Assembly (NCBI GenBank): GCA_965205595.1
Contig: CBDBHI010000037.1
Span: 1 to 64,000 of the forward strand
Reading direction: 5' to 3'
DNA: 64,000 nucleotides
Source: CATQHP01 sp965205595
GTDB taxonomy: Bacteria; Acidobacteriota; Terriglobia; Bryobacterales; UBA6623
The position numbers and the translations under genes were made by a program. How positions within the stretch are numbered: the stretch's first letter is position 1; each line of letters opens with the position of its first letter. Of this stretch, positions 8,615 through 16,576 are shown piece by piece. The notes under the pieces are model-generated. The model did not search any database. It was not told the DNA's origin and was given only the letters and a program-made list of their open reading frames with translations.

Positions 8615-9328
8615 ATGAGCAGCACCCTTATTTCAGGAAACCGGTCCGGTGGCCTTGCGGCGGCAGGGGCGCGAACTTGCACGGTCAGACATTTAGGGTT
8701 GGTTGGCTTTCGCGAGGGCCGGCAGCGGCAGCTTGAGCTGGTCGAAGCGGTCAAACGCGGCGAGGCCGGTGATCAGTTGGTTTTCGTGGAGCACCCGGCG
8801 ACCATCACGCTGGGACGGAACGCCGATCGCTCGAATGTTTTGGCGCCACCAGATGTGCTCGCTGATCGCGGGATCGCGCTCGAGGAGACTGACCGCGGTG
8901 GTGACGTAACATTTCACGGCCCCGGGCAGATTGTCGGATATCCGATTTTGGACTTGAAGTTTTGGCGACGCGACGTTGGCGCCTACTTACGGGCGCTCGA
9001 GGATGTAGTGATTCGGGCGCTGGATGAGTTTGGGATCGAGGCAGGCCGGCTTGACGGCTGTACCGGCGTTTGGGTTGACGGGGCGAAGATTGCGGCAATT
9101 GGCGTCCACCTCAGCCGCTGGGTGACGTCTCACGGATTCGCGCTGAATGTCTCGACCAACCTTGATGACTTTGGGCTGATCATCCCATGCGGCATTACGA
9201 AGCCGGTGACATCGATGGAGCGAGTGTTGGGTACGGCTCCACCAAGCGGGCAGGTGAGCGAGGCGCTGGCGCGGCATTTCAGCTCAGTGTTTGAGCGGAG
9301 TCTGACCGACTCGAGCGACAAACGTTAA
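8615..9328 (+). CDS. lipB: Octanoyltransferase LipB
   Basis: 237 residues. LipB transfers octanoyl from acyl carrier protein to lipoyl domains, the first step of endogenous lipoylation. Diagnostic motifs are TLGRNADRSNVL, RGGDVTFHGPGQIVGYPI and the lysine motif DGAKIAAIGVHLSRWVT, followed by the catalytic cysteine in IPCGITKPVTSM. The first ~20 residues are a low-similarity extension. It lies between lpdA and an E2 carrying a lipoyl domain, its likely substrate. LipA is not in the window. Confidence 0.95.
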   Translation: MSSTLISGNRSGGLAAAGARTCTVRHLGLVGFREGRQRQLELVEAVKRGEAGDQLVFVEHPATITLGRNADRSNVLAPPDVLADRGIALEETDRGGDVTFHGPGQIVGYPILDLKFWRRDVGAYLRALEDVVIRALDEFGIEAGRLDGCTGVWVDGAKIAAIGVHLSRWVTSHGFALNVSTNLDDFGLIIPCGITKPVTSMERVLGTAPPSGQVSEALARHFSSVFERSLTDSSDKR

Positions 9329-9367
9329 GATTCAGTCATAGACTGCATAAGCGAGGAACAATCGATT

Positions 9368-10654
9368 ATGGGCGAAGTTCTCATGCCCCAGATGGGCGAA
9401 AGTATCGTTGAAGGCACGATTACCAAGTGGCTGAAAGAACTCGGCGACAAAGTGGAGCGCGACGAGGCGCTACTCGAGATTTCTACGGATAAGGTCGACT
9501 CCGAGGTGCCGGCGCCGGAGTCCGGCGTACTGGAGGCGATGTTCTTCCCGGAAGGCGATACGGTCGAGATCAATACGGTCGTCGCGTTTATCGGAGACGG
9601 GTCGAAGGTTGGTAAGCACGCGGCTCCAGCCGCTGGCGAGGCCGACGCTAAGGCTGCGCCCGCTGAGAAAAAAGGGGCTCCGGCGGCGGCAGCCGAGGCG
9701 ACTCCGGCTGTTGTGAGTGCCGCGCCGTCTGATGAGAAAGGGCGGATTCGTTCGTCTCCTTTGGTGCGGCGGATCGCGAAAGAGCACGGCATCGATTTGG
9801 CGTCCGTCGGCTCGGGCAGCGGCAAGGACGGACGGATTAGCAAGAAAGACATCTTCGCGTACATTGAGCGGCAGAAGTCGGCACCGGCGGCGGCCACAGC
9901 GGCTGCAGCGACTGCTGGGACGACGCTGTCGACGTTCCACGCGACACCGGAGGCGCGGTTTGGCGACTACTCGGTCGAGCCTCTTAGCGCCATGCGCCGA
10001 AGCATTGCCGAGCACATGGTTCGCACGATGCACGTGTCGCCGCATGTGTCGACCGTTCACCAGGTAGACTGCACGGATATCGCTCGCCAGCGAGCCGCGG
10101 CCAAGGATAAATTTCTCGAGCAGAACGGGACGAAGCTAACGTTTCTGCCGTTCTTTTTGCGAGCGGCTGCCTCGGCGTTGAAGGCCTTCCCGACGGTAAA
10201 CGCTTCGCTTGACGGCGAAGACATGATCCTGCATCGAGAGGTCAATATCGGAATCGCCGTTGCGCTCGACTGGGGTCTGATTGTTCCCGTGATCCGCAAC
10301 GTTGACGAAAAGAGCATCTTGGGGCTACAGCGCTCAGTCAACGACTTGGCGGAGCGGGCTCGCAAGAAGCAACTCAAGCCGAACGAGATATCCGAGGGAA
10401 CTTTCTCGGTTTCAAACTATGGCAGCTACAACTCGCTGCTGGCAACGCCCGCGATCAACCAGCCGCAGGTAGCGATTCTTGGTGTCGGCGCGGTGACAAA
10501 AACACCCGTGGTGCTCAACGACGCGATTGCGATTCGGTCGATTGCGTATTTGACGTTAAGCTTCGACCATCGGGTCGTCGACGGGGCCGTCGCGGACTTG
10601 TTCTTGGAACATATGCGTGGCGTGATAGAGGGCTGGAACGAGTCGATTCTGTAG
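9368..10654 (+). CDS. 2-oxo-acid dehydrogenase E2, dihydrolipoyl acyltransferase
   Basis: 428 residues. The lipoyl domain covers roughly residues 1-75 with the lipoylated lysine in EISTDKVDSEVPAP. An Ala/Pro/Glu linker follows (~80-120), then the E3-binding domain RSSPLVRRIAKEHGIDLASV with DGRISKKDI (~122-160), a second linker, and the catalytic domain ending in LSFDHRVVDGAVADLF, where His and Asp are catalytic. One lipoyl domain and this length fit SucB/PdhC/BkdB-type enzymes; the substrate class cannot be fixed because no E1 gene is adjacent. It starts 39 bp after lipB and is probably in the same transcript. Confidence 0.92.
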   Translation: MGEVLMPQMGESIVEGTITKWLKELGDKVERDEALLEISTDKVDSEVPAPESGVLEAMFFPEGDTVEINTVVAFIGDGSKVGKHAAPAAGEADAKAAPAEKKGAPAAAAEATPAVVSAAPSDEKGRIRSSPLVRRIAKEHGIDLASVGSGSGKDGRISKKDIFAYIERQKSAPAAATAAAATAGTTLSTFHATPEARFGDYSVEPLSAMRRSIAEHMVRTMHVSPHVSTVHQVDCTDIARQRAAAKDKFLEQNGTKLTFLPFFLRAAASALKAFPTVNASLDGEDMILHREVNIGIAVALDWGLIVPVIRNVDEKSILGLQRSVNDLAERARKKQLKPNEISEGTFSVSNYGSYNSLLATPAINQPQVAILGVGAVTKTPVVLNDAIAIRSIAYLTLSFDHRVVDGAVADLFLEHMRGVIEGWNESIL

Positions 10655-10699
10655 CCAGATTAGGTAGGCTAATTAGCAAGCCTGTTTTAACGGAGGAAG

Positions 10700-11674
10700 A
10701 TGATGCCGGAAAGTCGACGAGAGTTTGTGAAGACTGCTGCCGGGCTCGGGCTCGCGGCTGGCGCCGCAGTCGCTGCCGGCGGCGATATCCCAAAACGCAA
10801 GCTGGGAAAGACCGGACTTGAGGTGACGATCGCTAGTCTCGGCGGAGCGCGAGTTGGAAACGTTCGCGACGAGGCGCAGGCGCTACGGACCATTCGGCAT
10901 TGCTACGAAGTAGGCATTAACTACTTCGACTCGGCCGCGGCGGGTGCTTACGGGCTTTCGCAAAGGCGCTATGGCACGGCGCTGGAAGGGGTTCCCCGAG
11001 ATAAGATAATTTACGGAACAAAGACACGACATCGGACCTATTCGCACTCGGAGCTGGATCTGAATCAGAGCCTCGTGAATTTGAAGACCGACTATTTGGA
11101 TCTTTATCAGGTGCACAACGTCATGCACCTCGAAGACATCGACTTCATCTTCGGTGCGCGCGGCCTGATGGAGATGGTTCACAAGGCCCAGGAGGCCGGC
11201 AAGATTCGCTATGTCGGCTTTACTGGGCACATGGACCCGCGGGTTCTCGCCAAGATGCTGAAAACCTATGACTGGGACACGATCTTGATGCCGCTCAGCG
11301 TGTCAGACGGCGCCAACAAGGAAATGAGCTTCGAGCACACCACCTTGCCTGGGGCCGTCGACAAGGGGCTTGGCGTGATCGCGATGAAGACCACGGGCGT
11401 TGGCGTTCTGCATAACCAAGGGATTTCTTCGCTCGAGCAGAACCTCAACTATGTTTGGTCGCTGCCGATATCTACGGCGATATTAGGGTGTGAAACTCCC
11501 GAGCAGGTCGATGCCGACGTGGCGTTCGCAAAGGCGCATAAGAAACTTAGTGACCGCCAAATGAGCTCGATGCGGAAGAAATGGTCGAAGGTGGATTTCG
11601 CGAAACTCGAGAATTGGAAGGTCGACCAGAGCGCCACTTTGGCTTCCTCTAGCCGAGACTATCTCGGGGACTAG
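10700..11674 (+). CDS. Exported aldo/keto reductase
   Basis: 324 residues with a Tat-type leader: RREFVKTAAGLGLAAGAA. The barrel begins with KRKLGKTGLEVTIASLGG. Catalytic-type positions are Asp in NYFDSAA, Lys in YGTKTRHR and His in YQVHN. The region that normally carries the catalytic Tyr reads AAGAYGLSQRRYG. C-terminal NADPH-binding residues are less clear. The protein probably acts in the periplasm on a sugar or aldehyde; similar Tat-exported reductases are common in Acidobacteria and Planctomycetes. A good Shine-Dalgarno GGAGG lies near 10691. Confidence 0.85.
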   Translation: MMPESRREFVKTAAGLGLAAGAAVAAGGDIPKRKLGKTGLEVTIASLGGARVGNVRDEAQALRTIRHCYEVGINYFDSAAAGAYGLSQRRYGTALEGVPRDKIIYGTKTRHRTYSHSELDLNQSLVNLKTDYLDLYQVHNVMHLEDIDFIFGARGLMEMVHKAQEAGKIRYVGFTGHMDPRVLAKMLKTYDWDTILMPLSVSDGANKEMSFEHTTLPGAVDKGLGVIAMKTTGVGVLHNQGISSLEQNLNYVWSLPISTAILGCETPEQVDADVAFAKAHKKLSDRQMSSMRKKWSKVDFAKLENWKVDQSATLASSSRDYLGD

Positions 11675-11726
11675 TCGACTGGAAATTCGCCGTGGCGAGA
11701 GTCGTGGCTAGTCCACTTCGCGGAAC

Positions 11727-11770
11727 GGACCGCACCCCGAGGCGGCGCGGCTCGGTATCGCGAACGGTTT
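11727..11770. repeat. Dispersed repeat C (copy 1, half)
   Basis: GGACCGCACCCCGAGGCGGC and the following CGGCTCGGTATCGCGAACGG match the right arm of the large hairpin at 36590-36626 with a few differences. The rest of the 144-bp gap 11675-11818 shows no gene. Confidence 0.5.
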
Positions 11771-11818
11771 CGTCCAACAAGCAGCTTGGGTGGCAGCTTG
11801 GAAATTCAAGCCTTGGGG

Positions 11819-12769
11819 TTAGTTAAAGCGTTCTTCGAAGTCTATGTAAAAGAAGAACTCGCTGTTTTCGTCGCTCTCATGCGCGTCGAGCGTGGGCGAA
11901 TACGTGTGGAACGAAATCTTGCCTTCCGCCTCGTCGAAACGGATTACGCGTAGCCAGCCGTTGCCGCCTTTTTCTCTTGACTGGAAGTCGGCTAAGACCT
12001 CAAAGACTTCCCTGCCCTGATCGTTGGCGGATGCTTGGCGCCATTCGCCCCCGACGGTGTCGTAGTGTCCGCAGAGGACCATGAATATCTGTGAGTTCTT
12101 GCTGATGAACTTGCTCCAAATGGCTTCGCCGGAATTTCCGGTTTTTACAAGATAAGGCGTCGCGGTGCGTGCGCGCGTGCGGTCACTGATATAGATGTGA
12201 GTGGTGACGATCGTCGGTACGCCGGGGTACTGAGCCAGCACGCCTTCGGCCCAACTGATGATCTCGTCGGGGACATCGCTCTCTAAATGCAGAAAAAGGA
12301 ATTGCCGGCCTTGCATGTCGAATGTTTGGTACGAATTGAGGCCGTTGGGGTGAGCGCCTCCAAACCACGTTTCGCCGTCGAATCTTTCGGGTCCGAACCA
12401 TTTGACAAATGATTTCGCTTGTCGGAAGGGTTTGCCGTCGGGCCCGAGGTCGTAGTCGTGATTTCCTATCGCAACGCCCCAGGGGAGTAGGCCGTTGAGC
12501 CGGTCCATCGCCGCATCGGCTGCCACCCACTCAGCTTCGACTTGATCATAGTTTTGGACCACATCGCCGACGTGGGTCACAAAGCGAATGTTTTCTTCGT
12601 CTATGTGCTCCGCGATCCAACGGGTTTGGTCGTGGAATATCTCGGGGTTCTTTTCGCTATAAAATTGCGTATCGGGAAGCATCACGATTGTGGCCGGTTT
12701 GTTAGCGCAGGCGCTTGCTAAGAGAGCAATCACGACCGCTGGCGGGGTGATTAGTTTCGTGAATGGCAT
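11819..12769 (-). CDS. Exported calcineurin-like metallophosphoesterase
   Basis: 316 residues from the ATG at 12769; a longer frame exists but the hydrophobic leader starts here. The leader PPAVVIALLASAC could be a weak lipobox. The phosphoesterase metal motifs are in order: MLPDTQFY (Asp), THVGDVVQNYDQ (GDxxx), GVAIGNHDYD (GNHD), THIYISD and CGHYD (GHxx). This fits a Ser/Thr phosphatase-like or nucleotidase-like enzyme acting in the envelope. Substrate unknown. It is divergent from lpxA, with 62 bp between the start codons. Confidence 0.85.
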   Translation of the reverse strand: MPFTKLITPPAVVIALLASACANKPATIVMLPDTQFYSEKNPEIFHDQTRWIAEHIDEENIRFVTHVGDVVQNYDQVEAEWVAADAAMDRLNGLLPWGVAIGNHDYDLGPDGKPFRQAKSFVKWFGPERFDGETWFGGAHPNGLNSYQTFDMQGRQFLFLHLESDVPDEIISWAEGVLAQYPGVPTIVTTHIYISDRTRARTATPYLVKTGNSGEAIWSKFISKNSQIFMVLCGHYDTVGGEWRQASANDQGREVFEVLADFQSREKGGNGWLRVIRFDEAEGKISFHTYSPTLDAHESDENSEFFFYIDFEERFN

Positions 12770-12831
12770 AGTAGAGGAGTACCAAACGAGAGGGGCTTTA
12801 AGGAAGCTCTCGAACCGCCACCTGACTCGGA

Positions 12832-13650
12832 ATGAGTATCGATACCTCAGCGCAGATCGCCTCAACCGCTCAGGTTTCTGACGAGGCCGAGATTGGGCCC
12901 GGCGTCGTCGTTGGCCACTACTCGATCATCGAGGGCGACGTTTTTATTGGGGCGGGTTCGAAGATCGAACCGCATGTGGTGATCAAGCGCTGGACGACCT
13001 TAGGGTCGGACAACGTCATCTCGACAGGTACGGTTCTGGGTAGCGATCCGTTGGACAAGACGTTCGGAGGCGAGCGCAGTTACTTGAAAATAGGCAACGG
13101 CAATACGATTCGCGAACACTACACGATTAGCCGCGGCACCGCGCCCGAGTCAGTCACCGAGATCGGCGACAACAACTACATCATGACCTCGGGGCACATC
13201 GCCCACAACTGCAAAATCGGGAACGACACAGTCATCGCGAGCACCGCTTTAATCGCAGGCTACGTTGAAATTGGAGACCGCGCATTCGTTTCCGGCGGCA
13301 TCGGCGTGCAACAGTTCACTCGAATTGGCGAGCTTGCGATGGTTGGCGGCATGACCCGCGTCAACCAGGACGTGACGCCGTATTTGACGCATGTTGGCGC
13401 GGAGATGGCGGTTCACGGCTTGAACGTCGTCGGACTGCGGCGAGCGGGCCTAACGAGCGACGAGATCGATCTGATCCGAAAGGCTTTCAGAATCGTGTTT
13501 CGCTCGAAACTGCCGTTAGCTGAAGCGTTGGAGCGCGTGGCGACTGAGGTTTCAGGACCGCACGCACGGCGTATGATTGAATTTATTCGTGCCTCGAAGA
13601 GCAGCATTTGCCGCCGAGTAGGGCGCCAGGGAGAAGACGCAGATGTATAA
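12832..13650 (+). CDS. lpxA: UDP-N-acetylglucosamine acyltransferase LpxA
   Basis: 272 residues. LpxA starts lipid A synthesis by acylating UDP-GlcNAc at O-3. The left-handed beta-helix hexapeptide repeats are evident (ASTAQVSDEAEIGPGVVVG and onward). The catalytic histidine lies in TSGHIAHNCKIGNDTVI. The helical C-terminal domain includes LNVVGLRRAGLTSDEIDLIR and ends in FIRASKSSICR, as usual. Other lipid A genes are not adjacent. The stop overlaps the start of the next gene (ATGTATAA), suggesting coupling. It supports a Gram-negative, lipopolysaccharide-bearing host. Confidence 0.95.
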   Translation: MSIDTSAQIASTAQVSDEAEIGPGVVVGHYSIIEGDVFIGAGSKIEPHVVIKRWTTLGSDNVISTGTVLGSDPLDKTFGGERSYLKIGNGNTIREHYTISRGTAPESVTEIGDNNYIMTSGHIAHNCKIGNDTVIASTALIAGYVEIGDRAFVSGGIGVQQFTRIGELAMVGGMTRVNQDVTPYLTHVGAEMAVHGLNVVGLRRAGLTSDEIDLIRKAFRIVFRSKLPLAEALERVATEVSGPHARRMIEFIRASKSSICRRVGRQGEDADV

Positions 13651-14011
13651 GGGAATCGAACACACAGCGATCGCGACACCGGATCCTGAAAAATTAGGCG
13701 AGTGGTATGCGAGCAACCTCGAGATGCCGATCGCGCATCGCTACGGCGGCAACGTTTTCGTGAAAGCTGCCGACGGGACGATGCTGGAGTTGATTCCCTC
13801 AGAGGGAGACGCCGTCGAGACGGCGATTAAGACACCGGGGATTCGGCACCTGGCGATTTCGGTGGACGACATGGACGCGGGCGTCGCGGACCTGGCGTCG
13901 AAAGGCATCGAGATTTTTCAGCACGTTGAGTCAGGCGACATGCGGCTGGCGTTCTTTTATGATTGCGACGGCAACATCCTTCACCTGGTGTTTCGGGGGA
14001 CGCCCATCTAG
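13643..14011 (+). CDS. VOC (glyoxalase/bleomycin-resistance fold) protein
   Basis: 122 residues forming one vicinal-oxygen-chelate unit. IEHTAIATPDPEKLGEWYAS opens with the metal His. MLELIP holds the first Glu, IRHLAISVDDM the second His, and FFYDCDGNILHLVF the last acidic position. It overlaps lpxA by 8 bp, so it is probably translated from the same message. Substrate unknown. The TAG stop (14009-14011) lies in the left end of a short palindromic element. Confidence 0.8.
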   Translation: MYKGIEHTAIATPDPEKLGEWYASNLEMPIAHRYGGNVFVKAADGTMLELIPSEGDAVETAIKTPGIRHLAISVDDMDAGVADLASKGIEIFQHVESGDMRLAFFYDCDGNILHLVFRGTPI

Positions 14012-14069
14012 CCCGCATTTCTTACCACTTGACGACGAAATCAGGCGATAGGTGAGCACCGCGGGCTAG
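14008..14069. repeat. Short copy of palindromic element A between convergent genes
   Basis: Starts CTAGCCCGCATTTCTTACCA and ends GGTGAGCACCGCGGGCTAG, an imperfect 62-bp inverted repeat whose ends match the ~180-bp elements at 26184, 29252 and 46205. The interior is missing. Both flanking genes use a TAG from its ends (14009-14011 and the complement of 14066-14068). A bidirectional terminator role is plausible. Confidence 0.7.
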
Positions 14070-15346
14070 CCAAATTTGTAGCTCGTCAACCCTGCTAGAA
14101 GCTTGGGATAGAAATCTGTCGACTTCTGAGGCATTACCCCTCCCGAGAACGAGATTTCCGCCACTTTCTGCACGGATACCGGTCTGAGCAAGAAAGCCAC
14201 CTGTGCCGCACCGGACGTGACTTGAGCTACGGCTGCCTGAAATCCTCGGACGTAAGAAATGTTCTTCAGCTCAAGGACGTCCTGTTCAGAAACGTCAAGC
14301 GCCCGCGCCAACAGAGCCTTGTGCAGGATCACGACGTCGAGACTTAACTCAGTCGCCGTCAAGTCGTTGCCCAGGCGATCGAGCGCTTCCCGTTTGGCCG
14401 TGAGTATGTACGCCGCCGGATCTCCCTCGAAGACTACGCCGATCGACGACTGATCGGGCGGCGACTCGGAGAGAGCGGCTTCGAGTTCTGAAACCGAGTC
14501 GAGTCGACTGATGTCGAAGTCCTCCGCCGCTCGCGACCGAACCGCGGCGGCGTCAAAGCCGGCCAGGCCGGCGAGCACGCGGTGCGTAGCCAATACGACT
14601 ACCCCCTCGGAACTCATGTTGACGTAGGTCATCATGGCGCGGTCCGCTCCTGGTAGGTCAGGGTTTTCGCGGCGGTAGGCGAGCGCGGTCTCGTAGCGAT
14701 GGTGTCCGTCGGCGACCATCAGCTTCTTGTCCGCCATAAGCTGCTGGACCCGCGCCACAGTTTCCGGATCGGAGATTCGCCACATGCGATGAATCACCTC
14801 ACCTTCAGTTATCTCGACTAAGGGCTCGCCGTTCGTGGCCTCGTCGAGCAGCTCGTCGATTTGCCGCCGCGGGTCGTCGTAAAGCATGAATAGTTGACCA
14901 AAGTGCGTGCGCGTATGGCGGGTGAGTTCGAGTCTGTCGAGCTTCGGGCCCTTGTGTGTTAGCTCGTGGCCGTGCACAACCCCTTCTGAGTATTCAGCCA
15001 GTTCCGTCAATCCGATAAATCCCTTGCGAATGAAAGTCTCACCGCTGTCTGGATGGGAAAACTCTTGAAAATATGGGTAGAACGACTCGGTGTCATCCTC
15101 GGCGACGATCCCCTCCTCTAACCAGCGGCTTAGAGACGATGCGGCCCGCGTATAGACGTTGCTGGAATCGTTGTCGGCGGCCTCGGGTTTCGCCTTAATC
15201 AATCGGACGAAATTGTAGGCGCTCGCGCCGTGGTATTCCTCGCGCAGTTCGTCGGGAATCTTGTCGTAGGGTTGGGTGAGTAAGTCGGCAGGGTTACCTG
15301 CCTTTGCCGTGTAGCGAACGGCACGAAATGGAAAGATATTCGCCAT
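14066..15346 (-). CDS. DUF1015 family protein
   Basis: 426 residues from the ATG at 15346, chosen because the family begins with the motif found here, IFPFRAVRYTAKAGNPADLLTQP-like with PYDKI. The central ADGHHRYETALAYR is the strongest conserved block. Others are VVHGHELTHKGPKLDRL and TRTHFGQLFMLYDDP. DUF1015 proteins are widespread and soluble, with related kinase-like functions suggested for some members; biochemical function here is unknown. The gene is convergent with lpxA-VOC across the palindrome and divergent from the next gene. Confidence 0.85.
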   Translation of the reverse strand: MANIFPFRAVRYTAKAGNPADLLTQPYDKIPDELREEYHGASAYNFVRLIKAKPEAADNDSSNVYTRAASSLSRWLEEGIVAEDDTESFYPYFQEFSHPDSGETFIRKGFIGLTELAEYSEGVVHGHELTHKGPKLDRLELTRHTRTHFGQLFMLYDDPRRQIDELLDEATNGEPLVEITEGEVIHRMWRISDPETVARVQQLMADKKLMVADGHHRYETALAYRRENPDLPGADRAMMTYVNMSSEGVVVLATHRVLAGLAGFDAAAVRSRAAEDFDISRLDSVSELEAALSESPPDQSSIGVVFEGDPAAYILTAKREALDRLGNDLTATELSLDVVILHKALLARALDVSEQDVLELKNISYVRGFQAAVAQVTSGAAQVAFLLRPVSVQKVAEISFSGGVMPQKSTDFYPKLLAGLTSYKFG

Positions 15347-15520
15347 GGAGCGACACCTCTGCTGGAAAACTGATTTCAGGTGGAATCTGGCAGGGAGTGA
15401 TTCCAGCTCAGAAGGCCAGGATAGCGCATCGTACACGGTCAGCCACAGACAGCCGGCTACGGGGAGTGGCGCATGCGATCGTGTAATCCGAGCCGAAAAA
15501 ATCTCGTACCATAGGGGTTC

Positions 15521-16372
15521 ATGAGACTCGTTACTTATTCACACGAAGAGCATTTAATGGCCCTGGGGCTAGTTGCCAACGGGCGCGTAATCGATCTAGA
15601 AGACATCGGCTATCAAGATATTTTCAACTTTTTAGACGAAGGCGACCGGGCAATTCAGCGGGCCGAGCGATTCGCAAAAATCGCCGACGAAGGTCCCGCC
15701 GTCGAAGACGTATTGCTGCACGCCCCCGTGCCGCACCCGGACAAGTTTATCTGCATCGGCCTCAACTACAAAGACCACGCAATCGAATCCGGAATGGAAA
15801 TTCCTGAGCTGCCGACCGTATTCACGAAGTACCCGAACGCGATTTGTGGCCATGGCGATCCGATCATCTTGCCGTCAGCATCGAAGCAGGTTGATTACGA
15901 AGCTGAGCTTGCATTTGTGATTGGACGCGAGGCCAAAGACGTCAAGGCGGCCGATTGGCAGGACTACGTATTTGGCTACACTTGCGTTCACGACGTGAGC
16001 GCGCGCGACTACCAACTTGCTACATCGCAGTGGACGATCGGCAAGACTTTTGACACTTTCGGCCCGATGGGCCCCGCGCTTGTGCGGCATGACGAAATTG
16101 CCGATCCGCACAACCTGCGAATCAGTTTCGACCTTAACGGTGCGACGATGCAGGACTCCAACACGAGCCAGTTTGTGTTCGACATTCCGTATCTTGTTGA
16201 GTACCTATCAACTGTCATGACTCTCGAACCGGGCGACGTGGTCTCAACGGGCACGCCTCCGGGTGTGGGGTTCGCCAGGAAGCCTCCAATATTCCTGAAG
16301 CCCGGCGACGAGTGCGTCGTTAGAATCGAAGGCGTCGGCGAGCTACGGAATCCGTGTGTTAGCGATGAATGA
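15521..16372 (+). CDS. Fumarylacetoacetate hydrolase family protein
   Basis: 283 residues. The FAH fold is clear: FICIGLNYKDHAIESGMEIP, then PTVFTKYPNAI, the metal-binding DYEAELAFVIGREAKDV, VFGYTCVHDVSARDYQ, and C-terminal GDVVSTGTPPGVG. Such enzymes act as 2-hydroxyhepta-2,4-diene-1,7-dioate isomerases, acylpyruvases or oxaloacetate decarboxylases; the exact one cannot be told. A small membrane-protein gene overlaps its 3' end. Confidence 0.9.
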   Translation: MRLVTYSHEEHLMALGLVANGRVIDLEDIGYQDIFNFLDEGDRAIQRAERFAKIADEGPAVEDVLLHAPVPHPDKFICIGLNYKDHAIESGMEIPELPTVFTKYPNAICGHGDPIILPSASKQVDYEAELAFVIGREAKDVKAADWQDYVFGYTCVHDVSARDYQLATSQWTIGKTFDTFGPMGPALVRHDEIADPHNLRISFDLNGATMQDSNTSQFVFDIPYLVEYLSTVMTLEPGDVVSTGTPPGVGFARKPPIFLKPGDECVVRIEGVGELRNPCVSDE

Positions 16373-16523
16373 TCGCCGGACTGAGTACGTCAAGTCGGGC
16401 GTAACCTTCGGGACAGCCCTTGCGATTGCGATCTCTTGGTCAAAAAACGATTCAATCCTGTGGGCCATTTTTCATGGGTTGCTGGGTTGGGTGTACGTGA
16501 TCTACCACGCGATTCTCGGATAG
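16365..16523 (+). CDS. Small membrane protein, 52 residues
   Basis: Starts at ATG 16365 inside the end of the FAH gene and ends at TAG 16521-16523. After a charged N-terminus (MNDRRTEYVK) come two hydrophobic stretches, SGVTFGTALAIAISW and SILWAIFHGLLGWVYVIYHAIL, joined by a short polar loop. This hairpin resembles small uncharacterised bacterial membrane proteins ending in a HGLLGWxYVIY-type segment; that resemblance is from memory, not a search. The overlap with the upstream gene suggests translational coupling. It ends 53 bp before the convergent TIGR03437 gene. Confidence 0.6.
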   Translation: MNDRRTEYVKSGVTFGTALAIAISWSKNDSILWAIFHGLLGWVYVIYHAILG

Positions 16524-16576
16524 AGTGGGCGGGAACACGGGCCCCGCGAGACGGTCTATCGGACCCTACGTTCGGG

